Shown: positions 16,985-24,081 of the stretch, in pieces
Numbering within the stretch: position 1 is the stretch's first letter
How the letters are laid out: every line of letters begins with the position of its first letter
Assembly (NCBI GenBank): GCA_934630815.1
Contig: CAKTWI010000009.1
Coordinates: forward strand, 15,310-79,309
Direction: 5' to 3'
From: an uncultured Senegalimassilia sp.
GTDB taxonomy: Bacteria; Actinomycetota; Coriobacteriia; Coriobacteriales; Eggerthellaceae
Length of the DNA stretch: 64,000 bases
Notes under the pieces: model-generated
Databases searched by the model: none
Told to the model about the DNA's origin: nothing
Seen by the model: the letters and a program-made list of their open reading frames with translations, nothing else
Program-made: the position numbers and the translations under genes

Positions 16985-17150
16985 CGGCTGTTTGACTTAT
17001 ATCAGGGTTATAGGGGCAGTAGGGTATGGACTCGATTGTTTATCGTGGTGAGACAGTGGCAATTCAATAGCGTTGATGACCCCCCTTTTTTTTGATGCTC
17101 ATGTTTTTCGGAGGGGCCATGTTAGCTCTTGAAGCGATCAATCTAGATTC

Positions 17151-17158
17151 TGTTGCTT
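17151..17158. repeat. Left copy of 8-bp direct repeat flanking the palindrome
   Basis: TGTTGCTT abuts the left end of the palindromic element and is identical to the bases abutting its right end. Confidence 0.7.
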
Positions 17159-17223
17159 GGTGAGGAGATGCGGGTAAATAGCTGGATCGATTCGGTCCAG
17201 CTATTTACCCGCATCTCCTCACC
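17159..17223. mobile_element. 65-bp perfect palindromic insertion (MITE-like) with 8-bp target duplication
   Basis: The element consists of a 28-base arm (17159-17186) and its exact reverse complement (17196-17223) around nine bases, of which six pair further through one T-G wobble. The outer ends read GGTGAGGAG and CTCCTCACC. The eight bases immediately before it (TGTTGCTT, 17151-17158) are repeated immediately after it (17224-17231). That is the layout of a transposition product with target-site duplication. There is no internal transposase. Families that make 8-bp duplications (for example ISL3, IS256, IS6, IS66) could have mobilised it; which one is not known. Confidence 0.7.
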
Positions 17224-17231
17224 TGTTGCTT
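17224..17231. repeat. Right copy of 8-bp direct repeat flanking the palindrome
   Basis: TGTTGCTT directly follows the right terminal CACC of the palindromic element. Removing one repeat and the element would give a plausible intact target site. Confidence 0.7.
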
Positions 17232-17258
17232 AGATAAGCGTTTTGCCTTCTATACACA

Positions 17259-17295
17259 AAGACGACGATCTTTGATTTCCGAAGATCTCCGTCTT
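17259..17295 (-). terminator. Imperfect hairpin downstream of the small membrane protein gene
   Basis: AAGACG and GATCTT (17259-17264, 17267-17272) pair with AAGATC and CGTCTT (17282-17287, 17290-17295) across a 2x2 internal loop and a 9-base loop. On the minus strand it is followed by TTGTGTATAG, a weak U-tract, 30 bases past the gene's stop. Confidence 0.45.
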
Positions 17296-17324
17296 GCATT
17301 CCTATAGGTTGTTGCGTAGTCGCT

Positions 17325-17765
17325 TTAAAAAACTATCGCCATCAGGCTGAGAAGCACGCATTGCACCAAGACGAAAACGGTTACACGAACATTGCTGCTT
17401 TTGAACTTAGCTTTGTGGTCTTTTGAACCGACAAGCTTCACGTACAGTCGAACCACGGTGACCAGAAACGCCACCATGGCTACATCGCAAACAAGGGAGA
17501 AGATCGTAGCAAGATCGGAAACGCCCATGGTTCGCCCGAGTTCGTAGAACAACAAGCTGGCATCAGTAGCGAAAAATGCGAAGGTAACGGCACTTGCCAA
17601 TTTGGCGATTTCCTTGGCCTTGGCTTCTTGTTGCTGTTTCTGATGATTTGCGCTCTCGTCATATTTGTAGACCAACTGAAGGTATTTTCCGTTCATCAGC
17701 TGAAAAGCCACAAGCAGCGAAACGGCTCCGAAAATCACAGCGAAAAAGATTTGAAGCAATCCCAT
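17325..17765 (-). CDS. Small four-helix membrane protein of unknown function
   Basis: I do not recognise this 146-residue protein. Four hydrophobic segments are visible at about 1-24, 58-78, 85-109 and 126-146, with a charged cytoplasmic-type stretch (YKYDESANHQKQQQEAKAKE) between the first two. The pattern is symmetrical, two hairpins, with no catalytic motif. GAGG lies 8 bases before the ATG at 17765. It follows menA by 38 bases on the same strand, so it may share that transcript. Confidence 0.65.
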   Translation of the reverse strand: MGLLQIFFAVIFGAVSLLVAFQLMNGKYLQLVYKYDESANHQKQQQEAKAKEIAKLASAVTFAFFATDASLLFYELGRTMGVSDLATIFSLVCDVAMVAFLVTVVRLYVKLVGSKDHKAKFKSSNVRVTVFVLVQCVLLSLMAIVF

Positions 17766-17803
17766 TGAGCAAACCTCGTCTCTTTAAAGTACTGAAAACC
17801 TCT

Positions 17804-18751
17804 TTAACATACGATAACAGAATTGCTTGCCAGAATTGCAGCGGCATACCAAGCACCTAAGGCGATATTCACCGAGCAAATCTGTGACATGGCCGCTTGT
17901 CGGCTTTGGGGCGCCAAGGGATTATTTCGCAAAGCTTTGAGAAGCGGATAGGTCGAAAGCAGCAAGAAGGGGAGCACGATTAGGCCTTGCGTGAAGAAGA
18001 TGCCGACGATAAGGATGATAGCGACCAGCCATAGCCACATTACCGCGTGGTATAGCTTTCGGGCCTTGTCGCGATCAAGCAGCACGGATAACGTACGGCG
18101 GTGGGCCAAGGCGTCTTTCTCGATATCGCATGTGTTGTTGGTGAACATGATCAAGCCGATGCCAAGGATTTCCGGGATTGCCCAAAGCACAGCTAGGGGA
18201 GTGAGCAACCCGGTGAGAACTTGGTAACATGCCAGAGGGATAAGGCCCCCCATGACGATGCCGCTGACAGCTTCTCCAAGAGGAAGGTAAGAAATCGGTG
18301 TTTTGCCTGCAGAATAGAGAACGACGAACACCGCGCCGATAGCACCGATTGCAAGAGGAATCAGTCCGGCGTGATAAATCACGTAGCCGCCCAGGATAAA
18401 AGCCGAAACCAGCAAACCGATAGCAAACACCAGCGCGCAAGTAGGATTCACATTGTTATAAATCAGCACAGCATCGGTGGGGTCTACGTCATCGTCTGAG
18501 GAATCGGTGCCCTTGACGTAGTCGTAGTAGTCATTAAACGTGTTCACCGAGCTTTGCATGAGGATGCAAATACTAAGGAGCGCAACAGTTAAAGTCGCGG
18601 AAACCTGATAACCTGTCGCTATCGTCAGCGCGACGGCTATTGCAACAGGCACTATCGATGCCGGCCAAGTATGAGGTGCGGCAAGGTCGAGCGCCATCTT
18701 CGCGGTGAATCGATTATAGGAATGGTCAACAAGGTTCTGTGACTGGCTCAT
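17804..18751 (-). CDS. menA: 1,4-dihydroxy-2-naphthoate polyprenyltransferase
   Basis: This 315-residue UbiA-superfamily membrane enzyme attaches the isoprenoid tail to dihydroxynaphthoate in menaquinone synthesis. The first Asp-rich motif is NDYYDYVKGTD at 73-83 and the second is NNTCDIEKD near 207-215; both bind Mg-prenyl-diphosphate. About eight to nine helices are apparent. It overlaps the upstream hydrolase gene by one base (TAATG), showing translational coupling. Other UbiA members act on other aromatic acceptors, so MenA is the best but not the only choice; the remaining men genes are not here. Confidence 0.87.
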   Translation of the reverse strand: MSQSQNLVDHSYNRFTAKMALDLAAPHTWPASIVPVAIAVALTIATGYQVSATLTVALLSICILMQSSVNTFNDYYDYVKGTDSSDDDVDPTDAVLIYNNVNPTCALVFAIGLLVSAFILGGYVIYHAGLIPLAIGAIGAVFVVLYSAGKTPISYLPLGEAVSGIVMGGLIPLACYQVLTGLLTPLAVLWAIPEILGIGLIMFTNNTCDIEKDALAHRRTLSVLLDRDKARKLYHAVMWLWLVAIILIVGIFFTQGLIVLPFLLLSTYPLLKALRNNPLAPQSRQAAMSQICSVNIALGAWYAAAILASNSVIVC

Positions 18752-19938
18752 TACTGATTGCTTCGCTTTCTAGAATCGTTTTGCAACAGACCGTTACCTG
18801 CGTCTTTGATGCGGGCTATGGTTTGGTTTTTCAGCGTTGCACCCAGACTTCCCAATGTTGAAATGAGGAATTGCTTGGTGTCGGCGTCAAGTTTTGAACC
18901 GGCTCCCATCACGGTTGCCATGTTCGCTCCCAAACGGGTTTGAAAATCTGCCCAGCTTGTTGCGTTGGTTTGCATGATCAAATCATATATGGTTTGAATA
19001 AAGCGCTCTCGCTCAGCAGGAGTTTTGCTTCGCAACCACGTATCCAACGCTTCATCGAAGAACTGCGCGGATGCATTCAAATCTTCTTGATATACAAAAT
19101 CATCCCCATCAACCATCCATGAGAATGGGTGATGCTGAAAGATGGCAGAAGCTGACGACTGAACTACGCGATAGTCATCGCGACGTTCCAAAATCATTCC
19201 GAACGCAGAAGACTCGGGAACGAGTTTATGGAGTTTGCGGTCGTACTCTGCGGTAGTTCGACGAGGGGAGGGGTCTTCAAGGAACGAGGGCCCATCGTGA
19301 TCGTATATAGCGATGATCCGATGATAGGTGCCTTCGTCGGTGCATAATGCCGCGTATTGGGCGAGGTTTCCGCCTTTTGAATGTCCACCGAGTATCAGCG
19401 GGCATGTCGTGGCTGATGATACACCGGAAACATAAGCGAGCGCGGAGCGCTGGGAGGGGATAACCGGTTTATATGATAGATTGAAATCCTCTTTCCAGCC
19501 CGTCAGCGTTCCGTCGGTTCCACGGAACGCAATATAGGCCATGATTCCTTGCTCGGACTCGAAGAAAAAAGTGCATGCCGAGAATTGCTTATCAACCGCA
19601 TCGGAGGTTTCGTCGACGAACAGTGCAACGGAAACATCTCGATAACGTCTGCTAGCCCTAATGGCCTGAATGAAGCGAAAGGTGTCCTCGGAGTCCTTCA
19701 GCCAGCTCCCTTCCGTAAGCAAGTTGGCTTCGCAAAGAGCTAGTATGTCAGACAGCAAGACGGGCGTTGAGGTATGCGTGTCCAAAGAGCATCTAACCGC
19801 AGACAGTTCAGGTTTAAGAATAAGCTGTCCGAAATTGAAATAGCACAGCGATGAAAATACAAGTGAATCAACCGGGTTTACGGGTAATTCGATAAACGTT
19901 CGCTGCTCGCGTTCAATATACGTTACGATTGAGTCCAT
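18751..19938 (-). CDS. DUF2974 (Mbeg1-like) alpha/beta hydrolase
   Basis: The 395-residue protein has the lipase-type nucleophile elbow GGHSKGGN at 184-191 with S187 as the probable nucleophile, an FRGTDGT segment at 138-144 typical of class 3 lipase-like folds, and DHDGPSF near 223-229, all features of the DUF2974 family. The physiological substrate is unknown. No signal peptide is visible, so it is probably cytoplasmic. It is coupled to menA by a one-base overlap. The ATG at 19938 lacks a ribosome site, but TAGAAT lies 6 bases upstream on the minus strand, so a leaderless mRNA is possible. Confidence 0.8.
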   Translation of the reverse strand: MDSIVTYIEREQRTFIELPVNPVDSLVFSSLCYFNFGQLILKPELSAVRCSLDTHTSTPVLLSDILALCEANLLTEGSWLKDSEDTFRFIQAIRASRRYRDVSVALFVDETSDAVDKQFSACTFFFESEQGIMAYIAFRGTDGTLTGWKEDFNLSYKPVIPSQRSALAYVSGVSSATTCPLILGGHSKGGNLAQYAALCTDEGTYHRIIAIYDHDGPSFLEDPSPRRTTAEYDRKLHKLVPESSAFGMILERRDDYRVVQSSASAIFQHHPFSWMVDGDDFVYQEDLNASAQFFDEALDTWLRSKTPAERERFIQTIYDLIMQTNATSWADFQTRLGANMATVMGAGSKLDADTKQFLISTLGSLGATLKNQTIARIKDAGNGLLQNDSRKRSNQ

Positions 19939-19979
19939 GGCTTCATTCTAATCGTTTTGCTAGGCACTTGGAGGTTGCT

Positions 19980-20411
19980 ATGAAAGTTTGCACCGCGATA
20001 CCAGTTCGATATGCGGAAACCGACAAGATGGCGGTCGTATATCATGCAAACTATTTGCTGTATTTCGAGGATGCAAGGACTCGCTTTCTTGAAGAGCTCG
20101 GATATCCGTATGCGCGTATCGAGCAAGCCGGCTACTTATCTCCGGTTGTTTCATTCGAAGTGCACTACGGAGAGCCTTTGCGATATGGTGACGTTGCCAT
20201 CGTGCGCACTTGGGTCAGTGAATCTCGTGGTACCAAAACCACGTATTCGTATGAGGTGTTCAGGCAGGGTGATGATGTGGAAACCGCTAAGCCTTGTGTT
20301 ACCGGCACGAGCACTCACTGTCTTGTTGATGCGAACACGTTTAAGCCGGTAAGCATCAAGCGCACGCTGCCTGAACTGTTTGATCTCTATGAACAGGTTT
20401 GCGAACGATAA
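19980..20411 (+). CDS. Acyl-CoA thioesterase, YbgC/4HBT hot-dog family
   Basis: This 143-residue protein has the family signature YAETDKMAVVYHANYLLYFEDAR at 11-33 split as YAETD then VVYHANY; D15 corresponds to the catalytic Asp of 4-hydroxybenzoyl-CoA thioesterases. It hydrolyses acyl- or aryl-CoA esters; the substrate is not predictable. The ATG at 19980 has TTGGAGG just upstream and is chosen over a further in-frame ATG at 19929, which would run into the divergent gene's start. Confidence 0.87.
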   Translation: MKVCTAIPVRYAETDKMAVVYHANYLLYFEDARTRFLEELGYPYARIEQAGYLSPVVSFEVHYGEPLRYGDVAIVRTWVSESRGTKTTYSYEVFRQGDDVETAKPCVTGTSTHCLVDANTFKPVSIKRTLPELFDLYEQVCER

Positions 20412-20486
20412 GTTTCGTGTATTAGCGAAAAACAAGTTCTTCCATATACAGCATCTGAATCTCACTGTGCGTTCTTGTGACATTAG

Positions 20487-21074
20487 CTAGCCTTGCAGCG
20501 CTTTCAGCAAGGCCCCATTGATGTCGCTGTCAACGATCCATGATTTATCAACCTTATGCAAGGTTACCGTGATTGGATCGTGTTGTACCGGTGCTGCCGC
20601 ATTGATGAGGTCAAGTGTGTTTTCGGCAACTTCGGATTTCGTCTGCTCTTCAGTGTTGTTTGCACTCGCACTGGATTCAAAATCTTCCTTGGCTTTCTGA
20701 TCAAGTGCGGCAAAGATGCTGTCCGTTGTTTTACAGGTGATGGTGAGATCGACGGTTGCCGTGTCCTTGTTGATATCGATAGGGCCGAGCGCGTAGTCAA
20801 ACCCATCAAGGTAAGCAGAGATGTACGCTATAGGGTCTATTCCGATGTCTGAGATCTGCTGATTGGCATCGTCCGAAAGTAAGCTACTCAATGTTGCTTC
20901 ATCTTTTGCTTTGATGGCTTCCAGAGGTTGAGAGATAGCTTGCTCGATGCGTTCCTCGTTGGAGGGGCCGCAACCTGTTAATCCTAACAGCAGAAAACCA
21001 GCAGCGATCATTACTGCAGCGACGCAGACGACATGAATCGATATCGACTTGAAATCTAGCGTTTTAGAGTTCAT
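20487..21074 (-). CDS. Putative lipoprotein of unknown function
   Basis: The 195-residue protein has a basic start, a hydrophobic segment at about 11-33 and a lipobox LTGC with C35, so it should be lipid-anchored on the outer face of the membrane. The mature part is acidic and probably helical up to about residue 75, followed by beta-type segments (DTATVDLTITC, PITVTLHKVDKSWIVD). It resembles small extracytoplasmic proteins common in Coriobacteriia, but I cannot assign a function. The ATG at 21074 is preferred over one at 21098 because AAAGGTGG lies 8 bases before it. Confidence 0.7.
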   Translation of the reverse strand: MNSKTLDFKSISIHVVCVAAVMIAAGFLLLGLTGCGPSNEERIEQAISQPLEAIKAKDEATLSSLLSDDANQQISDIGIDPIAYISAYLDGFDYALGPIDINKDTATVDLTITCKTTDSIFAALDQKAKEDFESSASANNTEEQTKSEVAENTLDLINAAAPVQHDPITVTLHKVDKSWIVDSDINGALLKALQG

Positions 21075-21163
21075 GGGCCGACCACCTTTGAAATTCAATT
21101 TGCTAGTTTACATAACATATATTATCAATGCTAAATACAGTTCAATCACACGGTTGACGATAA

Positions 21164-21179
21164 GTCTGTATAAGCAGAC
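21164..21179. promoter_or_regulatory. Short inverted repeat in the gap upstream of the lipoprotein gene
   Basis: GTCTG at 21164-21168 and CAGAC at 21175-21179 are separated by TATAAG. It lies about 90 bases upstream of the lipoprotein start in an A/T-rich gap (21075-21305) that also holds TAATAT-like promoter sequences. An operator is possible but unsupported by any known regulator. Confidence 0.25.
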
Positions 21180-21305
21180 ATATCGTATCAAATACATGAA
21201 CCCAGCTTGAACTTAGACAGTTGTGTTGTGCTTATAGAAACGATTTCGACCTTCCTGTCATGTATACGTTTCATGCCAAGCTCAGCTCAATTCGGGAAAT
21301 ATCCA

Positions 21306-21788
21306 CTAACCCCATGTTGAGGTTCCTGCAGCGGTTCCTGCGCTCATATTGCCGGCAACGCTTGCGAAGTCTCCGCTCTGAAGCATCTGCTCGATTACGG
21401 GAAACATAATTGCAAAGGAAACCGCGTTGAGTGCTACGGCTACCAAGCAGATAACCAATGCGGTCCGTGCGGACTTGAGCATTCCGCGAGCTATGGATGC
21501 GGTCTCGTTAGTCTTTTGGGCAAGTGAGTGCAGTTTTCGATAAGCCAAAAACGCACAGATCACACCGATGGTCCCTAATAGCATTCCGCCTACAAACAGG
21601 GACAACGGGCCCGCGATAAATGCAAATGTCGTTTGGGAGCGAGCTGACCTCAGCGTTTGTTCGTCTAAGGTGTTCGGCCTGAACTGATGGTTTCCGTCAT
21701 TAGGGTCAGGTTGCGTTTCCGCGTTTCCATACGGCTCGTGATTTTCGTCAAGGTATGGGCTGGGACGGTTGTTATGTTGGTCGGCCAC
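21306..21788 (-). CDS. Two-helix membrane protein, DUF4190-like
   Basis: The 160-residue protein has a hydrophilic, Asn/Pro-rich N-terminal 45 residues, then two transmembrane segments at about 53-83 and 107-131 joined by a loop with KTNETASIARGMLKSAR. The layout is like DUF4190 proteins of Gram-positive bacteria, whose function is not known. It follows dut by 8 bases and is probably the third gene of an nrdR-dut transcript. Confidence 0.65.
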   Translation of the reverse strand: MADQHNNRPSPYLDENHEPYGNAETQPDPNDGNHQFRPNTLDEQTLRSARSQTTFAFIAGPLSLFVGGMLLGTIGVICAFLAYRKLHSLAQKTNETASIARGMLKSARTALVICLVAVALNAVSFAIMFPVIEQMLQSGDFASVAGNMSAGTAAGTSTWG

Positions 21789-21796
21789 GTTAGCTC

Positions 21797-22243
21797 CTAA
21801 TTGCGGATTCCGCTGCTGCCGAAACCCGATTCTCCTCGTTGTGATTCCGTCAACTCCTCGACCTGCTCGAAGTTAATCGTAGGTACCGGCATGACGATAA
21901 GCTGTGCGATTCGGTCACCGATTTCAATGGTAAATGAATTGTCGGGGTCGGTATTCAGCAAAATCACTTTCAGCTCGCCGCGATAATTGCTATCAATAAG
22001 ACCAGGTGCGTTGACGATAGAAATGCCGTGTTTCGCAGCTAAGCCGCTGCGAGGCAATACAAAACCCGCATATCCTTCTGGTAGCGCGATTGCCAGTCCT
22101 GTGGCGACCATAGCGTGTTCTTGCGGTTTCAACACAATACGCTCAACGGATCTCAGGTCTACTCCAGCATCACCGTTGTATGCCTTGTGAGGGATCTGAG
22201 CATCGCGTGAGAGAATTTTAATAGGGACGCGTACGTTGTCCAT
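21797..22243 (-). CDS. dut: dUTP diphosphatase
   Basis: This 148-residue trimeric dUTPase hydrolyses dUTP to dUMP and pyrophosphate, keeping uracil out of DNA and supplying dTMP synthesis. The five family motifs are present: NGDAGVDLRS (23-32), PRSGLAAKHG (64-73), GLIDSNYRGE (81-90), RIAQLIVMP (110-118) and RGESGFGSSG (135-144). It starts 2 bases after nrdR, so deoxynucleotide regulation and dUTP removal are linked in one operon. Confidence 0.96.
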   Translation of the reverse strand: MDNVRVPIKILSRDAQIPHKAYNGDAGVDLRSVERIVLKPQEHAMVATGLAIALPEGYAGFVLPRSGLAAKHGISIVNAPGLIDSNYRGELKVILLNTDPDNSFTIEIGDRIAQLIVMPVPTINFEQVEELTESQRGESGFGSSGIRN

Positions 22244-22245
22244 CG

Positions 22246-22692
22246 CTACTTCAACCCCTCAAGAGCCGCAGCAAATTCCTCTACATTCTGAAAATCTTTG
22301 TATACGCTTGCGAATCGCACGTAGGCTACATCGTCAAGCTTCGCCAATCGCACCAAAGCCATGTCGCCAAGTTCTTTTGAGCCGATTTCGCTTTTAGATG
22401 CATTGCGAAGCTCAGCTTCTATACTATCGATCAATGCACCCAATTGCTCAGGAGCTATCGGTCGCTTAGCGCACGCAATGAGGAGACCTCTCATGAGCTT
22501 TTGTCTGTCGTAAGCTTCGGACGAACCATCGGATTTGATGATGATAAGCGGATTGTCGCCTAAGCGCTCATACGTGGTAAATCTTCGACCGCATTGGAGG
22601 CATTCCCGCCTGCGGCGGATGCTGCTGCCATCATCAGAAGGACGGGAATCAACTACTTTGGATTCTAAATTTCCGCATGCCGGGCATTTCAT
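22246..22692 (-). CDS. nrdR: Transcriptional repressor of ribonucleotide reductase genes
   Basis: This 148-residue protein has a zinc ribbon (C3-x2-C6 and C31-x2-C34), a basic segment RRRRECLQCGRRFTTYER that contacts DNA, and an ATP-cone at about 49-139 that senses ATP/dATP. The length is standard. The ATG at 22692 has AAGGAG 9 bases upstream. No NrdR box or nrd gene is visible in the window, so its targets lie elsewhere. Confidence 0.96.
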   Translation of the reverse strand: MKCPACGNLESKVVDSRPSDDGSSIRRRRECLQCGRRFTTYERLGDNPLIIIKSDGSSEAYDRQKLMRGLLIACAKRPIAPEQLGALIDSIEAELRNASKSEIGSKELGDMALVRLAKLDDVAYVRFASVYKDFQNVEEFAAALEGLK

Positions 22693-22825
22693 ACAATCGC
22701 ACTCCTTCGTTCGATGATATGTAGCCTAACATACAAGATATAGCGGTTTATACATTGTTACAAAAGAGTGCATCAAATCGTGACACAAGATATTGCCCTT
22801 AACGGAAGTGCGGATAAGCAATGAT

Positions 22826-23119
22826 TCACATAATTCCAGCGATGATGGTAAGCAATGCGAACAAGGTGATTGCGCCGGCGGTTTGAGCTGGAGTTGCGCG
22901 AGGTCCTGTTTGATGTGGCTGACGGAGGTCGCCACGTTGCCTGATACGTGCGTTAATGCATCGAGACTCGCCGCCAGGATGACAGGATGATATTTCGTCG
23001 ACCTGCCGGGCGCTGTATCCAGATCCGGGAAATTGAATGATATGCGCAGATGAAACGCGTGCGTCTAGTTTAAGCGCCGCTGTGCCGCTGATTGTCAAAC
23101 GAGAATCACGGTGTTGCAT
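22826..23119 (-). CDS. SOS-controlled small tail-anchored membrane protein, unknown family
   Basis: I do not recognise this 97-residue protein. It has a basic, Arg-rich body with two cysteines (C46, C54) and one hydrophobic segment at 81-97 (AGAITLFALLTIIAGIM) that ends the protein, so it should be tail-anchored with the body inside. It is real by its signals: GGGGAGG precedes the ATG, and a TTGACA-N17-TATTAT promoter on its strand contains a LexA box in the spacer with a second box downstream. It is divergent from lexA, the place where Firmicutes often carry the YneA division inhibitor, but it lacks a LysM domain and its membrane helix is at the opposite end. A DNA-damage division inhibitor is a guess. 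Confidence 0.7.
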   Translation of the reverse strand: MQHRDSRLTISGTAALKLDARVSSAHIIQFPGSGYSARQVDEISSCHPGGESRCINARIRQRGDLRQPHQTGPRATPAQTAGAITLFALLTIIAGIM

Positions 23120-23144
23120 ATTTCCTCCCCTTTGCTCTTGCGTA

Positions 23145-23156
23145 GAACCTTTGTTC
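23145..23156. promoter_or_regulatory. LexA (SOS) box 1
   Basis: GAACCTTTGTTC is an exact match to GAAC-N4-GTTC, the core of the Gram-positive SOS box. It lies just upstream of the lexA -10 and in the 5' leader of the divergent small gene. Confidence 0.88.
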
Positions 23157-23161
23157 GCATA

Positions 23162-23167
23162 TATAAT
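23162..23167 (+). promoter_or_regulatory. lexA promoter -10 element
   Basis: A perfect TATAAT lies between the two LexA boxes on the plus strand, 72 bases before the lexA ATG. The -35 is poor (TTGCGT at 23138-23143, 18-bp spacer). The arrangement predicts autoregulation. Confidence 0.65.
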
Positions 23168-23191
23168 AGAGCGAACAAAGGTTCATGTCAA
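23163..23191 (-). promoter_or_regulatory. Promoter of the SOS-controlled small gene
   Basis: On the minus strand a perfect -35 TTGACA (23186-23191) and a -10 TATTAT (23163-23168) are separated by 17 bp. LexA box 2 fills the spacer, so bound LexA would exclude RNA polymerase. Confidence 0.8.
23173..23184. promoter_or_regulatory. LexA (SOS) box 2
   Basis: GAACAAAGGTTC is an exact match to GAAC-N4-GTTC. It sits in the spacer of the minus-strand promoter and over the likely start of the lexA transcript. Its centre is 28 bp from that of box 1. A third, one-mismatch copy (AAACGGATGTTC) lies at 23200-23211. Confidence 0.88.
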
Positions 23192-23239
23192 CAAAAAACA
23201 AACGGATGTTCGTTATAGCTCACCTCGAAAGGATGGCCC

Positions 23240-23878
23240 ATGACCGACAAGATCACCAAGCGCCAGCAGGCGGTGCTCGACGTCATCGAGCAATGCATCC
23301 GCGAAAAGGGCTTCGGTCCCACTGTTCGCGAAGTGTGTCAGGCTTTGGGGCTCTCCTCCCCTTCCACTGTGCACGTTCATTTAAAGGCGCTCGAGGAGAA
23401 GGGCCTTATCAAGCGCGATGCGCTGAAATCGCGATCGATAGCGCTTACCTACCCGCTCGACCATACCGAAGATGCTACGAATATCGTTCACGCTCAGTTT
23501 GACGATATCGTGTCCGTACCATTGGTTGGGGACGTTGCGGCCGGAGTTCCCATCCTTGCCGAGCAGAACATCACCAACACTATGTCTTTGCCTATTGAAA
23601 TCGTTGGCGATGCACCTTCTTTCATGCTGTCTGTGCATGGGGAAAGCATGATCGAGGCGGGTATCAATGACGGCGATTACGTCGTGGTCAAAGAGCAGCC
23701 GGTTGCAAACAATGGGGACATCGTTGTTGCCATAATCGACGATGGGGCTACGGTTAAGCGCTTCTATAAAGAACAAGATCATATTCGACTGCAGCCAGAA
23801 AACTCTTCCATGGATCCCATCATTACCACTGATTGTTCGATTGCCGGCAAGGTTGTCGCCGTGTTTCGCCGCCTATAA
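23240..23878 (+). CDS. lexA: LexA repressor of the SOS response
   Basis: This 212-residue repressor has an N-terminal winged helix (about 1-65) and a C-terminal self-cleaving peptidase domain. The cleavage site A101-G102 (DVAAGVP), nucleophile S136 (HGESM) and K173 (ATVKRF) are all present. AAAGGATGG precedes the ATG. Two exact SOS boxes upstream indicate autoregulation, and a similar box occurs at recA in this window. RecA-coactivated autocleavage follows from family knowledge. Confidence 0.96.
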   Translation: MTDKITKRQQAVLDVIEQCIREKGFGPTVREVCQALGLSSPSTVHVHLKALEEKGLIKRDALKSRSIALTYPLDHTEDATNIVHAQFDDIVSVPLVGDVAAGVPILAEQNITNTMSLPIEIVGDAPSFMLSVHGESMIEAGINDGDYVVVKEQPVANNGDIVVAIIDDGATVKRFYKEQDHIRLQPENSSMDPIITTDCSIAGKVVAVFRRL

Positions 23879-23962
23879 AAGGAATGCATGGGGCAGCTTC
23901 TGCAATTGGGAAGCTTGAGTTGACGGATCGCGTCGCCCAAGGATCTTATCCTGGTGACACAT

Positions 23963-24005
23963 AACAGAAGCCTTAATGCAAAATGGATGCATTAAGGCTT
24001 CTGTT
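23963..24005. terminator. Strong bidirectional terminator between lexA and hflX
   Basis: An 18-bp perfect stem (23963-23980 with 23988-24005) and a 7-base loop lies between the convergent lexA and hflX genes. On the plus strand it is followed by TATTTGGG after TTs within the stem end. It should insulate both genes. Confidence 0.82.
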
Positions 24006-24081
24006 TATTTGGGTTCGTACGTGTGAACCTGCTATTGCGCAATTGGTTCTATGTTGCTGGTAAAGGTACAGACTGTCTGCT

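Larger units (their letters stand above)
16985..17324. other. Convergent intergenic region of 340 bases
   Basis: This gap separates gluQ (+) and a small membrane protein gene (-). It holds a run of six C then eight T at 17080-17093, a palindromic insertion element at 17159-17223 flanked by direct repeats, and an imperfect hairpin at 17259-17295. No convincing gene is seen. The C/T run could help end gluQ transcription although no clear stem precedes it. Confidence 0.7.

Noticed and set aside
17168-17233. A 21-codon mini-frame inside the palindromic element
   Set aside because: It is a by-product of the palindrome; a similar frame occurs on the other strand, and the purine-rich stretch touches the ATG with no spacing.
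22793-22990. A short plus-strand frame opposite the SOS-controlled gene
   Set aside because: It has no promoter or ribosome site, while the minus-strand gene has both.
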